A stretch of DNA of 64,000 nt, taken from assembly GCA_028023455.1 (NCBI GenBank), contig JAQFVV010000013.1, positions 8,154,411-8,218,410 of the forward strand. The letters are read 5' to 3'. The notes beneath the pieces were generated by a model that saw only the letters and a program-made list of their open reading frames with translations, ran no database searches and was not told the origin of the DNA. The translations under genes were made by a program, and so were the position numbers. The DNA is from Epiperipatus broadwayi (lineage: Eukaryota > Onychophora > Udeonychophora > Euonychophora > Peripatidae). This document shows, one piece after another, positions 48,005-60,252 of this stretch (position 1 is the stretch's first letter; each line of letters opens with the position of its first letter).

Positions 48005-48878
48005 TGTGTATTCTTACATGAGGCGGAAAGCCAACAAAATAAAAATATAGACTAGACACTTTAAAAAACAACAACAAATAAAAAATGAAAATATATTTAT
48101 TTACATTAATATACATAATACATCATATACAATTGCGCCTTCCATAATTCTGATGACCACTAACAACTGACCACCCAGAAGTTATTCCCGCACATATGTA
48201 ATCAAATCAGGCCTTGAATTGGAGTACTATTTCCCGCTAAATGCTAATACTCCCTATCCAGCTGTTTGCACCTACAAAGGCTAAGTTTCTGCAATGACAT
48301 CTCTTGTAGCAGAAAAGCCGCTACAACTTTTCCAACAGCTTTTTCTTTGGGTCATTTCTTCCTGGTGTCCCACGATGCAAGAGCATCATCACACAAAGGG
48401 TAAGAAAAAGCTACTGGTCTTTTATGCACACACTATTTATACTTTTCCGCAGTTTAATATCCAGTATTAATTATTATAAAAGATAATAGCTATTTACATT
48501 AAGCTATCCCGCCACCAGTAATGCGTCTTTTCACAAATTATCATCAAGCTTTTAAATGTGTCAGTGTACATTCTTTTCACCAGTAATTAGTCTTTCAAAT
48601 ATTGATTAAACTGATCATTCCTCTATATTCTTTTGTTTAATTACTTTAAAATAGCTTAATGCTCTAATTAAACAATACTCACCTTTTCTATACTTAAATC
48701 CATTAAGCTTTTTCGGCATTATTATTCATATTTCTTTTATCTATCAGCAATCTTTTTTCATTGCTTTTAACTAGAATATCTTTCTATATTCAAGTTTCTA
48801 TTCTTTTCTATTTTTTCTGGAGTCACAATCCTAGCTTTATAACTAATACAAATTCCGATTACTAAAGCAATATTTTTT
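48005..48878 (-). repeat. 5' LTR of Gypsy 4
   Basis: About 874 bp, the shorter partner of 45636-46700. Starts TGTGTATTCTTACATGAGG on the plus strand. Confidence 0.78.
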
Positions 48879-51036
48879 CCAAAATATAATGAAAGTATAC
48901 AAATAAAAAAAATGGATTATCAATTCTTACAAAAAATTGTGATGGTTTAATAAAGCTGTTTTTGATTTTTATATATACATTTTAAAAAAAACTTCAATCA
49001 TTTAGGCAAATTCACTTTAGACATTAATCTAGATTGAGTAATGCATAGTTGCATTTTTAAAGTTTAACTATATGTAATTGGCAGAAAAATCATTAGCACA
49101 GTACTTTGTAAAAACAAAAATCAGTATTAAAATTTTGGATGATTTCATAAACTAAATATAAAATAACAGTTTATACTATGATCAAATAATTTATTAGATA
49201 TTTGTGCACACATGCATTTAAAAGATTTCAAATTTCATATTAATGGCAAAAATTACTGTAAGTAAAACATAGATATATTTATTCTTTAAAAATAATTAAA
49301 AGTTATATACCAAATATATGAAATTTAATAATTTCATATTTAAAACATGATTATCAAGTTTACTTTGTTAATTATTTCTCAAAGTTATGTTATTGAGACT
49401 AATAAAGATTTAGCAGCACCTATTGGAAGGACTATTCAAATATACTATGACAAGTTGTTTTATATGCAATGTTTGTTTGGTAATAGCCAATTTAACGAAC
49501 TTATAAAAACACAGATAAAATATATTAAAAAGCAACTTCTTGCTTGTAAATATATTAAGTTCTCTATCTGAAAGTATGTTGTAATAGTTAGGCAATAAAA
49601 AAACTACAACCAAGCAATAATGCTTATCAATGTTAGTGGTAGTTTGCCATTGCTTGTTAGCTTTATTATTATGTCAACCTTTATAATTTGAAGTTTTAAA
49701 TCATATTCAAAAAAGTTGGTTTTCTACCAACCAAGAGATTAAAATGAAAGTTAAAAATGCAAATGTTTCCACAGATGGGTATAATCTTATATTGTTTCAT
49801 ATATCAGTCCATTTCCATAGGCAAATTAAATCCCAAAAATTAAAATAAATCACCACATTAAAAAAAAAAAAAACAAGATTCTAATTATATGCTTTTTTTT
49901 TTTAATTGCTATTGTTTCAAATATTATTAGACCTTAAAATATCTATAATAAAAACTATATATAATTAAAAGATTTTCTGTGGTAATTTCACCCAAATTGA
50001 TTGTTTTTATTTTCATATTTGTTAATTTAAAAAAAAAGTGACTTTTTCTGATTGAAAAGTATTACTATTTAAAGTCTCTTTAATACAGTATAATGGGCAG
50101 CAATTTGAGGTAAATTTTCTGCTAAAAAAAAAAAATCTTACATGCAGATAATATAAATTATTTCAAACTAATTCACCATTAAATTTATTTCTAAATTAAA
50201 ATATTTGTAATTATATTTATTAAAATAGTTTAAGAAAGCTATGAAGTTTTCTAAATACTTTTTTAAAAATATTTTATGAGAACTAATTGAAAGTTTTTGT
50301 AGGTACAGTGAAACTGCAAACTATGTTTACCAATATATACAACTTCAATTATATGTTATTCAAAAAAAAAAAAAGAAGTAAATAAACAAACAAAAAAAAA
50401 AAACATTAAAATTTGACTCAAGCAATCATTTTCCATCTCTGAGTGTTATATGTGATCATGGTAAAAAAAAAAATTAAAGTAAATAAATTTAAATTATGCC
50501 AGAAACTGTTTTTCCATCTTGGAAAACTGTTTTTCCATCTTGGAACACTACACACAATCATATTCATTAATAAAATTACTTCAGTTTATGTTGAAAGTGC
50601 ATACATTTATTCTTTCTTCATTATTCTTTTTGAATTTGATATGTAGTATTTCATATAATAAAATATTTTTTAAGCATAAAATTAAAGATTTTATCAAATT
50701 TTAGATCATATTTAAAACTATCAAAATAATTAGAGATCATAGTTTCTTGATAATGAGACTAGTCTATTACGTTTTATGAGAGGAAAAGGGTTATTGAAAA
50801 AAAAAAGAATATTGTTAATGGAAGTCAAACATTTTGCTATTTATTTTATTTGAAAAATAAAAACATGGTGCAGTAATTTTTTTTTTCTTATTCATATTTT
50901 TTCTGTGAATGAAAAATATATGTGTCCCTTTAATTTATTATTAATAACTATACTATTATTATTTTAAAATTTTACTTGTACTATAATTTTAATTTATATA
51001 TGTTATATATATTATAATGGGATTTACCATTTGAAA
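48879..51036. other. AT-rich intron sequence, no gene
   Basis: Homopolymer-rich DNA. TTTTTCCATCTTGGAA is duplicated in tandem at about 50509-50544. No coding or transposon signature otherwise. Confidence 0.55.
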
Positions 51037-51108
51037 AGTTTGGTGGCCTAGTGATTAGCATAGCTGCCTTCCAAACAGCTAGTCCGGGTTCGCTTCCCGG
51101 ACAATGCT
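51037..51108 (+). pseudogene. tRNA-Gly(TCC)-like pseudogene
   Basis: Matches the eukaryotic tRNA-Gly(TCC) layout: D arm GTGGCCTAGTGATTAGCAT, anticodon arm GCTGCCTTCCAAACAGC with anticodon TCC, and a perfect T arm CCGGGTTCGCTTCCCGG carrying the internal promoter B box. The acceptor stem (AGTTTGG / ACAATGC) pairs at only about three of seven positions, and one anticodon-stem pair is a C-A mismatch, so it is probably a pseudogene or the head of a tRNA-derived SINE rather than a working tRNA gene. No clear SINE body with a second copy was found. Confidence 0.75.
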
Positions 51109-51489
51109 ATTTGACATATGGAAAAAAAAAGTTTGCAATTGAATTTATGAATTTGAAACTGGTTTTACCAGTTTATTATTACTATTTTTTGTTATAGTAT
51201 TTTAAGTTATTAGCTCATAATTAATTATTAGGCTTTACGATCCCATTACTCGAGCAGATAAGTAAAATGATCAATACTTACATATTAATCATATCCCCGG
51301 TCAGATTGAGATTTAATAAAAATATTAAAGCAATGATCATTTTTCCAGACCAAGGTAACTCTCTCTAGATGCAAGAAATGTGAAACATCTCATGGGGATA
51401 CTTATAATGGGTTTAAACCCTATGGACACCATCCAGTAACTAGACTGGACCCCAAGAGACAACATTAACATGCTTCAAATGCTTGAACC
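51109..51489. other. Unassigned sequence after the tRNA-like gene
   Basis: GC content rises from about 51290 (TCCCCGGTCAGATTGAG; CATGGGGATAC-like; CTAGACTGGACCCCAAG). It may be part of a SINE body or of the LTR-like region that follows. No coding match. Confidence 0.4.
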
Positions 51490-52450
51490 ATGGCTAGCTG
51501 TTAAAACATGAGGTCAGAATCACAAAATATTTAAATAAAATTGTCTATTTACTCATAGGTAAATTGAGAAAAAGAGAAACGTAAATGACACTAATAATTT
51601 ACAATACATTTATTAAATAATACAACATAAATAATAAGGAATATTTAACACATAAAACAAAATATGAACACTTATTCAAAGTATTATAATCTTAAGCAAT
51701 TCTATGACATCTAAAGTTCTATTTAAAGATAAATTTAAAAGTTCAGTATTTGAAATAATAATTTAATTAATGATGTCAATACATATTTATCTAGATTTTA
51801 ATTCAGTATTTGGGTGATCACCCCTGTCTCCTGATCCTGTCAGATTTATAATGGGCTTTCCTTTTAAAATAGCTGGTCGCTTCTTTTTGACCCAGCTTAC
51901 TACTACAAGGGCTGTTTCCATTGTTTTGGTATGGCAGGTTAAAACATCAACAAAAGGCAAGTATCTGGCTATTGGCATACAGGAGATGGGTGGAGGAAAA
52001 AAACGAACGAACACTTCGCGGTGGTCTAGCAATGCATTTCTCTCTCAACATGACCATAGAAAGATTGCTTCATCATGCTGGACTTCTTTGTTTTAGCTGC
52101 TTGTAGATTTTTTTTTAGTGCTGCTAGCTGACCTTGATTAACTCTCTGGTCACCTATCTCTTTTTTTAAGTCTCTTCTATAAAATTCTCTGGATAATAAG
52201 TGATTTCTGTTTTTTATACTCTCTTCTATAAAATTCTCTGGATAATAGGTGATTTCAGCTTTTTATACTCTCCTATAAAATTTTCTGGATAATAAATACA
52301 ATAGGTGATTTCAGCTTTTTATACTCTCTCACTCCTCCCGATCCATGCTATCAATTCATTTGATCTTTATTTTTAATTAGAGATATTTTTCATTTCCTTA
52401 TTTTTCATTTTTGTTTACATCGAAATTAGTTATCTATTGTTTATTTGATC
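51490..52450 (-). repeat. Probable solo LTR or LTR-like promoter region
   Basis: Less AT-rich than its surroundings. On the minus strand it has, in order, three copies of a TATA-containing unit (52172-52330), about 0.5 kb of moderately GC-rich leader, and an AATAAA followed by AT-rich sequence near 51610. This is the same arrangement as in the minus-strand LTRs elsewhere in the window. No internal element, partner LTR or target duplication was identified, so the boundaries are guesses. Confidence 0.35.
52172..52330 (-). promoter_or_regulatory. Three tandem units each with a TATA box
   Basis: The unit CTATAAAATTCTCTGGATAA plus GTGATTTCAGCTTTTTATAC repeats three times with periods of about 50, 48 and 57 bp. 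Read on the minus strand, each unit contains GAGTATAAAAAGCTGAAATC, a good TATA-box context. The plus strand also contains TATAAAATT in each unit. Confidence 0.6.
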
Positions 52451-53100
52451 ACTCTGGAATCTTGATCTCCAGAAACTGATTATGTACTATACAAAATGTG
52501 TTTCCAATTAATTAAATTTTTAATTAAAAGTGCTTCTATGTTAAAATAAAAATACAGGAAAGAAAAAAAAGATAAATTATAATTAATATTTTAACCAATT
52601 TCCCAATATTGTACTTTTTCTTTTAACTTTTTTTTTTCTTCAAACTATTAAATATTGAAATATAATTTTATTTTCCTATTTTATTTGAAAAAAAATCATG
52701 TAACTCGTATATATACACACGCTTACGCATCCGTATTACATATATGTGTGTTGAAAATTACCGTAAACTCACAGTTAAAAATAAACAATATATATTTTAT
52801 TCTAATCAAAGTTTATCAACAAAACATGAGTTATTATATATGTAATGAATAATATACATGAGAGAAAACTTGGAAAAAAGACAGTGTACATATTGTGACT
52901 CCATTATATATATATATTGATCATGCTAAGACACTAAATAGTTTTTCTTTAAATTTTATGACTGTAACTTTTATATAAAATTTTTAAAAAGTATATTTTT
53001 TAATAGTACATATTTTTAATAAACAAATTATGAACAATATAACAATAATTATTTTCTAATAAAAAGATTAAAAATAAAACTAAGTAAAACTATTCTTCAC
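52451..53100. other. AT-rich intron sequence
   Basis: No gene. TA microsatellite at about 52903-52918. The right edge holds the donor of NALCN exon c. Confidence 0.55.
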
Positions 53101-53322
53101 CTCGGCATAATAAAATTCTCGATGGAAAACAGCTCGCTCCCGACCATCATGCTTGAAATGTAGACTTGCTGCAACTATAGAATTAGCCAAAACAAGAAAA
53201 AGAACTGAAAGATGAAAAATAGATGACCTAAGAATCATCTGACAAAAATGCGGAGCATGGCCTTGAGGTTTGTTCTCATCAATAGTAACCAGTTTCCAAC
53301 CATTATCATCTCCTATTAGAAC
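53101..53322 (-). CDS. NALCN: NALCN exon c: I-II linker and domain II S1
   Basis: A 222-nt, 74-codon exon, phase 0/0, with acceptor TTTTCAG and donor GTGAAG. It opens VLIGDDNGWKLVTIDENKPQ, matching the NALCN-specific I-II linker (GGWQLVAVDVNKPQGRAP in vertebrates). It continues with a charged turn and the hydrophobic domain II S1 (SSIFHLSVLFLVLANSIVAAS), and ends in an S1-S2 loop containing KHDGR and EFYYAE. The KHDGR stretch resembles insect channels. The reading frame runs past the donor into the intron for a few codons; the splice point is set by homology and by the GTT start of the next exon. Confidence 0.95.
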
Positions 53323-54724
53323 CTGAAAATATGTATATATATATAAATGTGTATGTATTTGTGTAATAAGTAAAAAATCATTCATTCAGTATAACTAGTC
53401 AGCAGCATTTACTTTAAAAAAAATTTAAAGTAAATATATTTCATTATTCATCATGTAATATTTTTAAAAATATAATTTTTCCATTACCATGAATAAAAAA
53501 ATAGCTGTCATAATCCAATTTCATACTATAAATTAGAAAGAAAAACTTCTTGATTGGCAAAAAAAATCCTAGATTTAACTAAGACTGTAAAGCTATGCCT
53601 GATTTAATCTAAAAACGAACTGATAAGAAAATTTTAATAATTTATTTTACTATTGTAACAGTTACAGATGTTTACATGGAATTTTGGAGAGAAGATGCTA
53701 CAAGCTAAGCTTTGCCTAATGCTTTTTGGCAACTATTTATAGTTTAGGTTGGATGCCATTATATCCTTCCAGAACTTGGCAATTGACAAGATTAAATTTA
53801 CACCAATTTTCCCAAAATGTTTCACTTATATTTTGGATTTTAAGGTATATTCCATAAAACAAGAACAACAATATTATTCATTAAAATTATAAGAAAAATG
53901 TTAGCCTTATTGTTTTCTACAGATTCTTCTTAATGCACCTTCTCTTTTTATCCCACAACCATCACATCTAACCAATTATTTATGATATAGATCAGAAAGT
54001 CATGAATCTCTCTGATTTACACATTGAATGAAACCTCTAACAAAAAATAAGCAAAAGAGAATATTAGTTTAACAAATATAACCAATAGATTTATTACATA
54101 CAAATTGTATAGCATTCTATTATTGGTTGATTATTCAATATATTCACTTCAAATATGTATACAGAAATCTATTAACTTTCCAAGAGTTACTTTTATTCTT
54201 ATATCACTATTCAGAAAAATATTACTTATTTTTTTAAATGAGTTTTAATTCTCAAACTATTCTACTTATATGTCATTTCTTTCTCTGAATTATTCACTTT
54301 ACAAGTCTAATTATGTGATCTTTAATAATATTGAAATAAATAATTAAGCCACTTATAATTTAATAAGTGCCTCATTATTACTTCATTATAATAATAATTC
54401 TTTTCTTGACCTTAATGTAACACTCACAATATTGTAAGCATGTCACACATATCCTTTTAAACTTAATATATACATGTATATGCTTGCAAATTTGGATATT
54501 GTTTTTCCTTTGGAAATGAACTTCTTTTAATACATCATAAATTCTCTCACTATTGAACTAATTTTAGAATTGGTAACTAAAAATTTTCTTAATCATAATA
54601 GTCAAGCATTTAAGACCATCACTTGATTATATTGTCCATAGTGTATGTTAAATTTAAATATACCAGAGCTAAAATACTTCACAGATAGAATTAATTAATA
54701 AAATTACTAAGAAATAATACAATC
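53323..54724. other. Intron sequence, no gene
   Basis: No recognised repeat or coding segment. Confidence 0.5.
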
Positions 54725-55012
54725 ATATTTCCAAACATTTGTCAAATGAAACCAAATACATAAAAAAATTCTCTATAATCTTCATTCAGCACTCAAAATA
54801 TATAAACTAACAATATCTCAAAAGCCTACTTTAACCGCATATGCCAAAATATTAATAAATAATTTTCTTAATACTAAATACTCATACATTCATTATCTCA
54901 AATATTTTATGACTCATGGCACAGGGCTAAGTTGATTGTCCATGATAAAAATATAAATAAATGTGTGATAAATTCTTCTCTCAACTGAACATGGCTAACT
55001 ATAAATACATTC
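54725..55012 (+). repeat. Outer arm of long inverted repeat (presumed intronic source)
   Basis: 288 bp, the reverse complement of 55270-55557 with only a handful of differences (for example CATATGCC versus CATAAGCC). It begins exactly where the MITE's right inverted end would start in the other arm, but without that end. Confidence 0.88.
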
Positions 55013-55157
55013 AATAACATCAAATAATAAATGACTAGATTATAATTCATATTACACTATAAAATGAGCATATATATAACTGTGTATTTAAATTCTTAAA
55101 TCATTCCTCTTCTATTCGAATATGATTAATCTCAACTGTATATACTATGACAATAAA

Positions 55158-55646
55158 TTACATTCATATCGGCCTTTCAAGCCAAATTGTGCAAACGCTT
55201 TTGCGAGTATTAAATAATAAATGAATACCCTCTGACCAAACAAGATATAGAATTTATGCAGGAATAAAAGAATGTATTTATAGTTAGCCATGTTCAGTTG
55301 AGAGAAGAATTTATCACACATTTATTTATATTTTTATCATGGACAATCAACTTAGCCCTGTGCCATGAGTCATAAAATATTTGAGATAATGAATGTATGA
55401 GTATTTAGTATTAAGAAAATTATTTATTAATATTTTGGCTTATGCGGTTAAAGTAGGCTTTTGAGATATTGTTAGTTTATATATTTTGAGTGTTGAATGA
55501 AGATTATAGAGAATTTTTTTATGTATTTGGTTTCATTTGACAAATGTTTGGAAATATATCTTGTTTGGTCAGAGGGTATTCATTTATTATTTAACACTCG
55601 CAAAAGCGTTTGCACAATTTGGCTTGAAAGGCCGATATGAATGTAA
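55158..55646. mobile_element. MITE with roughly 90-bp inverted ends and captured interior
   Basis: Inverted ends at 55158-55248 and 55556-55646 (outer bases TTACATTCATATCGGCCTTT; they also share GTGCAAACGCTTTTGCGAGT apart from one base). The 489-bp element has an interior (55270-55557) that is an inverted, about 98% identical copy of 54725-55012 located 146 bp to the left. The flanks show TA or TTA/TAA at the edges, compatible with a TA-targeting element, but this is not decisive. No coding capacity. Confidence 0.82.
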
Positions 55647-58600
55647 TTACAATTGTATACAGACGCTATAAAAATAAATGCTGATTTATATGACAATAAA
55701 ATATAAATTATTTTGTCTTCTTCAGACATTAATTAATATCAGTTCTCCTTACACAGTACTTTCTTTTTCTTTAATTCTATTATTTTTGAGATGAATTGTA
55801 AGTAGTTTAATCTATTACAAATATCTTTATAATTCATAACACTTTTATCTCATATTTAAATAACAGAATTATTAATTTCTAAAGACGTACTTAATGCATC
55901 AAATTTTTCTTTATAAACTTAATCATACAATAATATTAAATAATTTTATTTTAATAATTAAGAAATCCACTTAATTTAATTCTAATTTTAATTGTTTTTT
56001 AATGTTCATATTGTTAATATAAATCTTTTATTTTATCACAATTTATTTTTGATAAGGCAAACCCTTTCATTATAACTTTTGATTTCTTTAGAAATAATTC
56101 TATTTTTTCATATTGCTTTTTTACTTTGTATTAAAATACATAAAACTAACATATAAAAGATCTTATTTCATATAGTAAATTTCTAATAGAACATTTTAAA
56201 TTTATGTATGAATAATTTTTTTCTAAATTATGATTGACTTATGTAAAATTAATGGCATTGGAGTTATCTCCTTATTAAATCTTTTCATATTTTGAAATGT
56301 AATTTGACCATACTTAAAAGAAATCATAATATAAAAGATTATTGTAAAGTACAAATAAATGTTATAAGATTATTGAAAACAATAACAAATATTTTTTAAA
56401 CAAAACTAAACTAATAAATAGAGAAAGTTAAAAAAATTATATTTATGATATATATAATTAAATCTTTAAATTTTTTTTTTGTTTTTCTTATTAAAGTTAT
56501 AATAAAAATCCTCATACAAATAGATAACTTATAGTCTTCTTCTTTTAAATAATGATAAGAGTAGATTTTTCAGCTGACTTAAAATAATCATGGACTCCAA
56601 AGTATTTTATTATAGACATTTTTTTTTTTTTAGTTTCTTGTGCAAAGTGCCATATTAAAAAAAAGAATTTATACTATTAAAAAGTTTTCTGGAACTTTGA
56701 CAAATCCTTTTATGTAATGATATGCAGAAGCAATATACAGGATACCACTTTAGAATTAGAGCAGACAATTGAAAAAAGAAAGATGCTAGAAGTTTTTACT
56801 TATTCTTTTTCACTTATTATACATTTCAGTTACCATTTATGTTTTTCCCATGTTACACAATAACTTGACTCAAATGCAGACTCCTTTTCCAATAGCTAAC
56901 TTTATTGAAGAGAGAAATTTAGAAAAAATAACTTTACAGCTAAACCTCAGCTTGTCTCAGAGACACAGTCAAATTGATATAGACACAAAATGACTGAATA
57001 AATAAAAGATATTCTTTTTTATATGATATCATAAACCAATAGATGTTTCTATTTTTTTATTATTTTCAAATGGAAATGAAAAACAAATTTAGGTTGTTTT
57101 TCATCTCCAAATACCAAACATTCTTAAACCAAATTATTAATTACCTTGTTTTTGAAAAGCATATTTAATTGAATTAAACTTCGACATAAATAAAATCTTT
57201 TAGAATTTAAAATTGCAAACTCAATTTTATCTAACTAATAAAAAATAAAATATTTAGAAATTGAAAAATGTTAAACTTTCACATATTTTCAAAACATGTA
57301 TACACAAATTTATGTGTGTAGAGGTGTAATATTTGAGCTTAAACTAAATATTAAATCTAATCAAAGTGTTATTTATGATTAAATAATTTACACTCTAGAC
57401 CTCTATCTTTCAAGCCAACTTTAGTTATATTACTTCCTTACTTTTTATCAATTTCCTCAAATCATTAAATCTGCTAAAGGTCCACTCTGCATACTACTCT
57501 CATCCCCCTTTCTAAACAAATCACTAAAAGTTTTATAACATCATTCTGAGTTAAAAATTTTACATAAACAATAAAATGCATCCAGTATTCATGTCTTTTT
57601 AAAGTAGATGTTCACTACATGTCTGTGTGTGTATATATATATATATAATAACAATTTTTTAATTATTTGTATTATATATATTGAGACTGTTATCTGTCTC
57701 ATAATACACAAAACTGCAGTATGTACACATGTATATATATATATATAAAGTTGAAAGGAAAAGTAGAAATAAACACAAAATTTTCTGTAGATATTTTCTA
57801 TATTGCACTGGAATAACAGTTAAGTGTTAAATAATAATTTTGAATTTAAAAAATTATTATAAATTAAAACATTCAAAAAGATCTATTTAATGTTTTATTC
57901 TGATTTTGAAAATTAAAAAAATAATAATCTAAAAACAAGTTTGTTTTTATGTTGAAATAGATAATACCAATAATTATAGAATTTTCCTATTTATTTTTAA
58001 TTAGATTAAGAAATTTTTTTAAATTAAAGCTCATTATAAAATTTAGTCTAATATACTCTTCTGTTGGAAAGATTAAAAATACTTTTTAGATAAAAAATTA
58101 GATTTTAATTAAGATAAATTGAGAAGAATCACTACTTTTTTTTTTTGCAAGATAATGAAAGAATTTATTTAATTATTGTTTTAAATTCCACAATATACTA
58201 TAAAAAGGGGGATTTGAATCATTCATGAAGTTATAACTAAAGGCAAAAGAATGTGTATCCAGCTGCTGTTAATGTCACAATGGTAGAGTTTGAATTCATA
58301 TGGAGGCAAGACCCAGCTTTTTTGTTTCATAACCCATATATATGTATTAAATGGCATGCCTAAAGTCTACCAAACTATAGTGACTGAATGTCAACAGTTA
58401 ACAGATTTATATCTTTTCTGAAAATGTCAATAAACCAGTCTACTGTTTTAGAATGGACCAGCTTGCCAAAAGACTCCAATGAAAAGCCAGCCTACTGAAA
58501 AAAATATCATGTTAGTTTATATATATGTAATTTTATATAATATAAAAGAAATCTCAAAGAAAGTTATTATAGCCATATGTATTTATATAATATGCATACA

Positions 58601-59471
58601 GGGGATATACTTCACGAAAAGATATTAGGTGATGAGTAGAAAAATAATTTGATGACCTATATTTAAATAATTAATTTCACAGTTAAAATCTCTAATTTAG
58701 AAGTTTAAAGGTAAATAAGTTTTGGCTTAAATTATATAGCTCAAAATAGAGGATTGATTCATGAAAGATTTGTTTTGAAATTTAAAAAAATAAACTCAGA
58801 AATCTTTCTTATTGTAAATGAAGAATCAAAAGCCTGAATTTTAAAAGAACTTTCCAAATTGGATCTAGCAATTTTTTGTTAAAAAAAAAACTTTTATTTA
58901 CCATTAGAAATACTATAATGTGTTAATTAATAACAATTATTTATAGGGGGATACTAATAATAATATGCACATGTGTGCATTGGTTTTATGTATATTTTCA
59001 ACAAGGAATTAATTATTTCTTGCAAAAATAAATGATTTAATAAGTTTAGTATTTTTTTGATAAATGAAATATCCTAGGATATAAACAACAGTGTGTACAC
59101 ACATTACCATGTCTACACACATATCTGTTAAAATTTATCATTTATGTATTATTAAAATAAATTGATTCTTTATGACAATTCTATTATGTTATAACACAAT
59201 TATGTGCTTATACATATGCATGTCATGTAGACACATATATATTAAAATCAGTCATCAACCACATATATATTAAAATTAATTATGGATTATAATAATGAAA
59301 TTTTATTATTGGTTTATAATAATTCAAAGATATTAATTTTAAATTGTTATACAGTTCAGCTGAGGGCTTATATACTACAGGTATGTTTTATTTAAACTTA
59401 TTGATATGTATGAAAATTGTAATGTAATGGAATATATATATTATAACGGTAAGATTACGTATACCTTGTTA
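55647..59471. other. AT-rich intron sequence, no gene
   Basis: TA microsatellites at 57631-57648 and 57731-57746. A slightly less AT-rich patch at 58250-58420 (GTAGAGTTTGAATTCATATG, GGCAAGACCCAGC) may be an old SINE, unproven. No coding segment found. Confidence 0.5.
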
Positions 59472-59477
59472 ACATGT

Positions 59478-60246
59478 TGCAAAGTTCCACCACCACGTTC
59501 GAATGGCGGCATAACAGGTGGGTTCAGGGCCTGTGATACCGTATTCGAATATAGTAAATTTATTCACAACAAAACCTACATGACAACGCATCTATCATAA
59601 CAATAGCATTATTTTCTAGGTCCGGAGGTCAGGTAAACAAGAGACTCTAATTAATGATTTAACCCTACCGACTACTACTATACTCTACTATTCATTGATA
59701 TGAGAGATATTAATTATTATTTAAAATTAAGCAGACACTGACATGGATATAGATAATTTAAATATTTAATTGTGGTTGATTTACATTAGCAATATATTAC
59801 GCTACCTGGACATCAATATTAATTACACTCCATGCCTCACGTTTAAGTAACGAAGGTTACGAGACACAGTACGAGATTTTAAAGAAGAGCGCATTCGTTA
59901 GCAAAGCTATCATCCTATTTACTTTATAATTAATATTTTATTCTAAATAATTTACTAGAGATTAACATATGTGGAGGAGTGGAGCAAGACCCAGCATAAA
60001 CTTTATAATTATTATTAAAGCGACCTGCGGTAGCATGGATACTGCCGAGCTATAAGAGAATCGGCTTTTAAAAAGAATCACAGAAGAAATGTTAGAGGCT
60101 GGTGGGGCGATCAAACGTCGAATCGGAGCCCTTAGGAGTGGTCACGAGCGCGGTGTCGGTATGAGGTCGTAGCCTTTCCATTCCCGACCGCGTGACAAGG
60201 TTCTGTACTATTATATATATTTGTATGCTCCTTAAGTGCGAGAGCA
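59478..60246. repeat. Solo LTR, 769 bp, with 6-bp target duplication
   Basis: Begins TGCAAAG and ends GAGAGCA (TGC...GCA termini), flanked on both sides by ACATGT (59472-59477 and 60247-60252). GC and CpG content are clearly higher than in the neighbouring intron (for example CGACCGCGTGAC, GAGCGCGGTGTCGG). Minus-strand AATAAATTTAC near 59550 resembles the polyadenylation region of the other LTRs, favouring minus orientation, but a plus-strand TATAAGAG at about 60049 leaves this open. No internal region, so it is the product of LTR-LTR recombination. It is not similar to the four Gypsy LTRs here. Confidence 0.7.
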
Positions 60247-60252
60247 ACATGT

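Larger units (their letters stand above)
45636..48878 (-). mobile_element. Gypsy LTR retrotransposon 4, pol deleted
   Basis: Long related LTRs (about 45636-46700 and 48005-48878) flank 1.3 kb of internal DNA holding gag and little else. The primer-binding-site-like TGGTGCAGTCATAG lies just inside the 5' LTR (minus strand, about 47985-47998), the same type as in Gypsy 1 and 3. LTR divergence (many substitutions plus indels of about 25 and 165 bp) makes it old. Ends are approximate; the TG at 45636/48005 is clear, the other ends are not. Confidence 0.82.

Noticed and set aside
51787-52106. Overlapping 61-81 codon open frames on both strands as an exon
   Set aside because: No family resemblance, no splice context, and located in an LTR-like region with TATA repeats.
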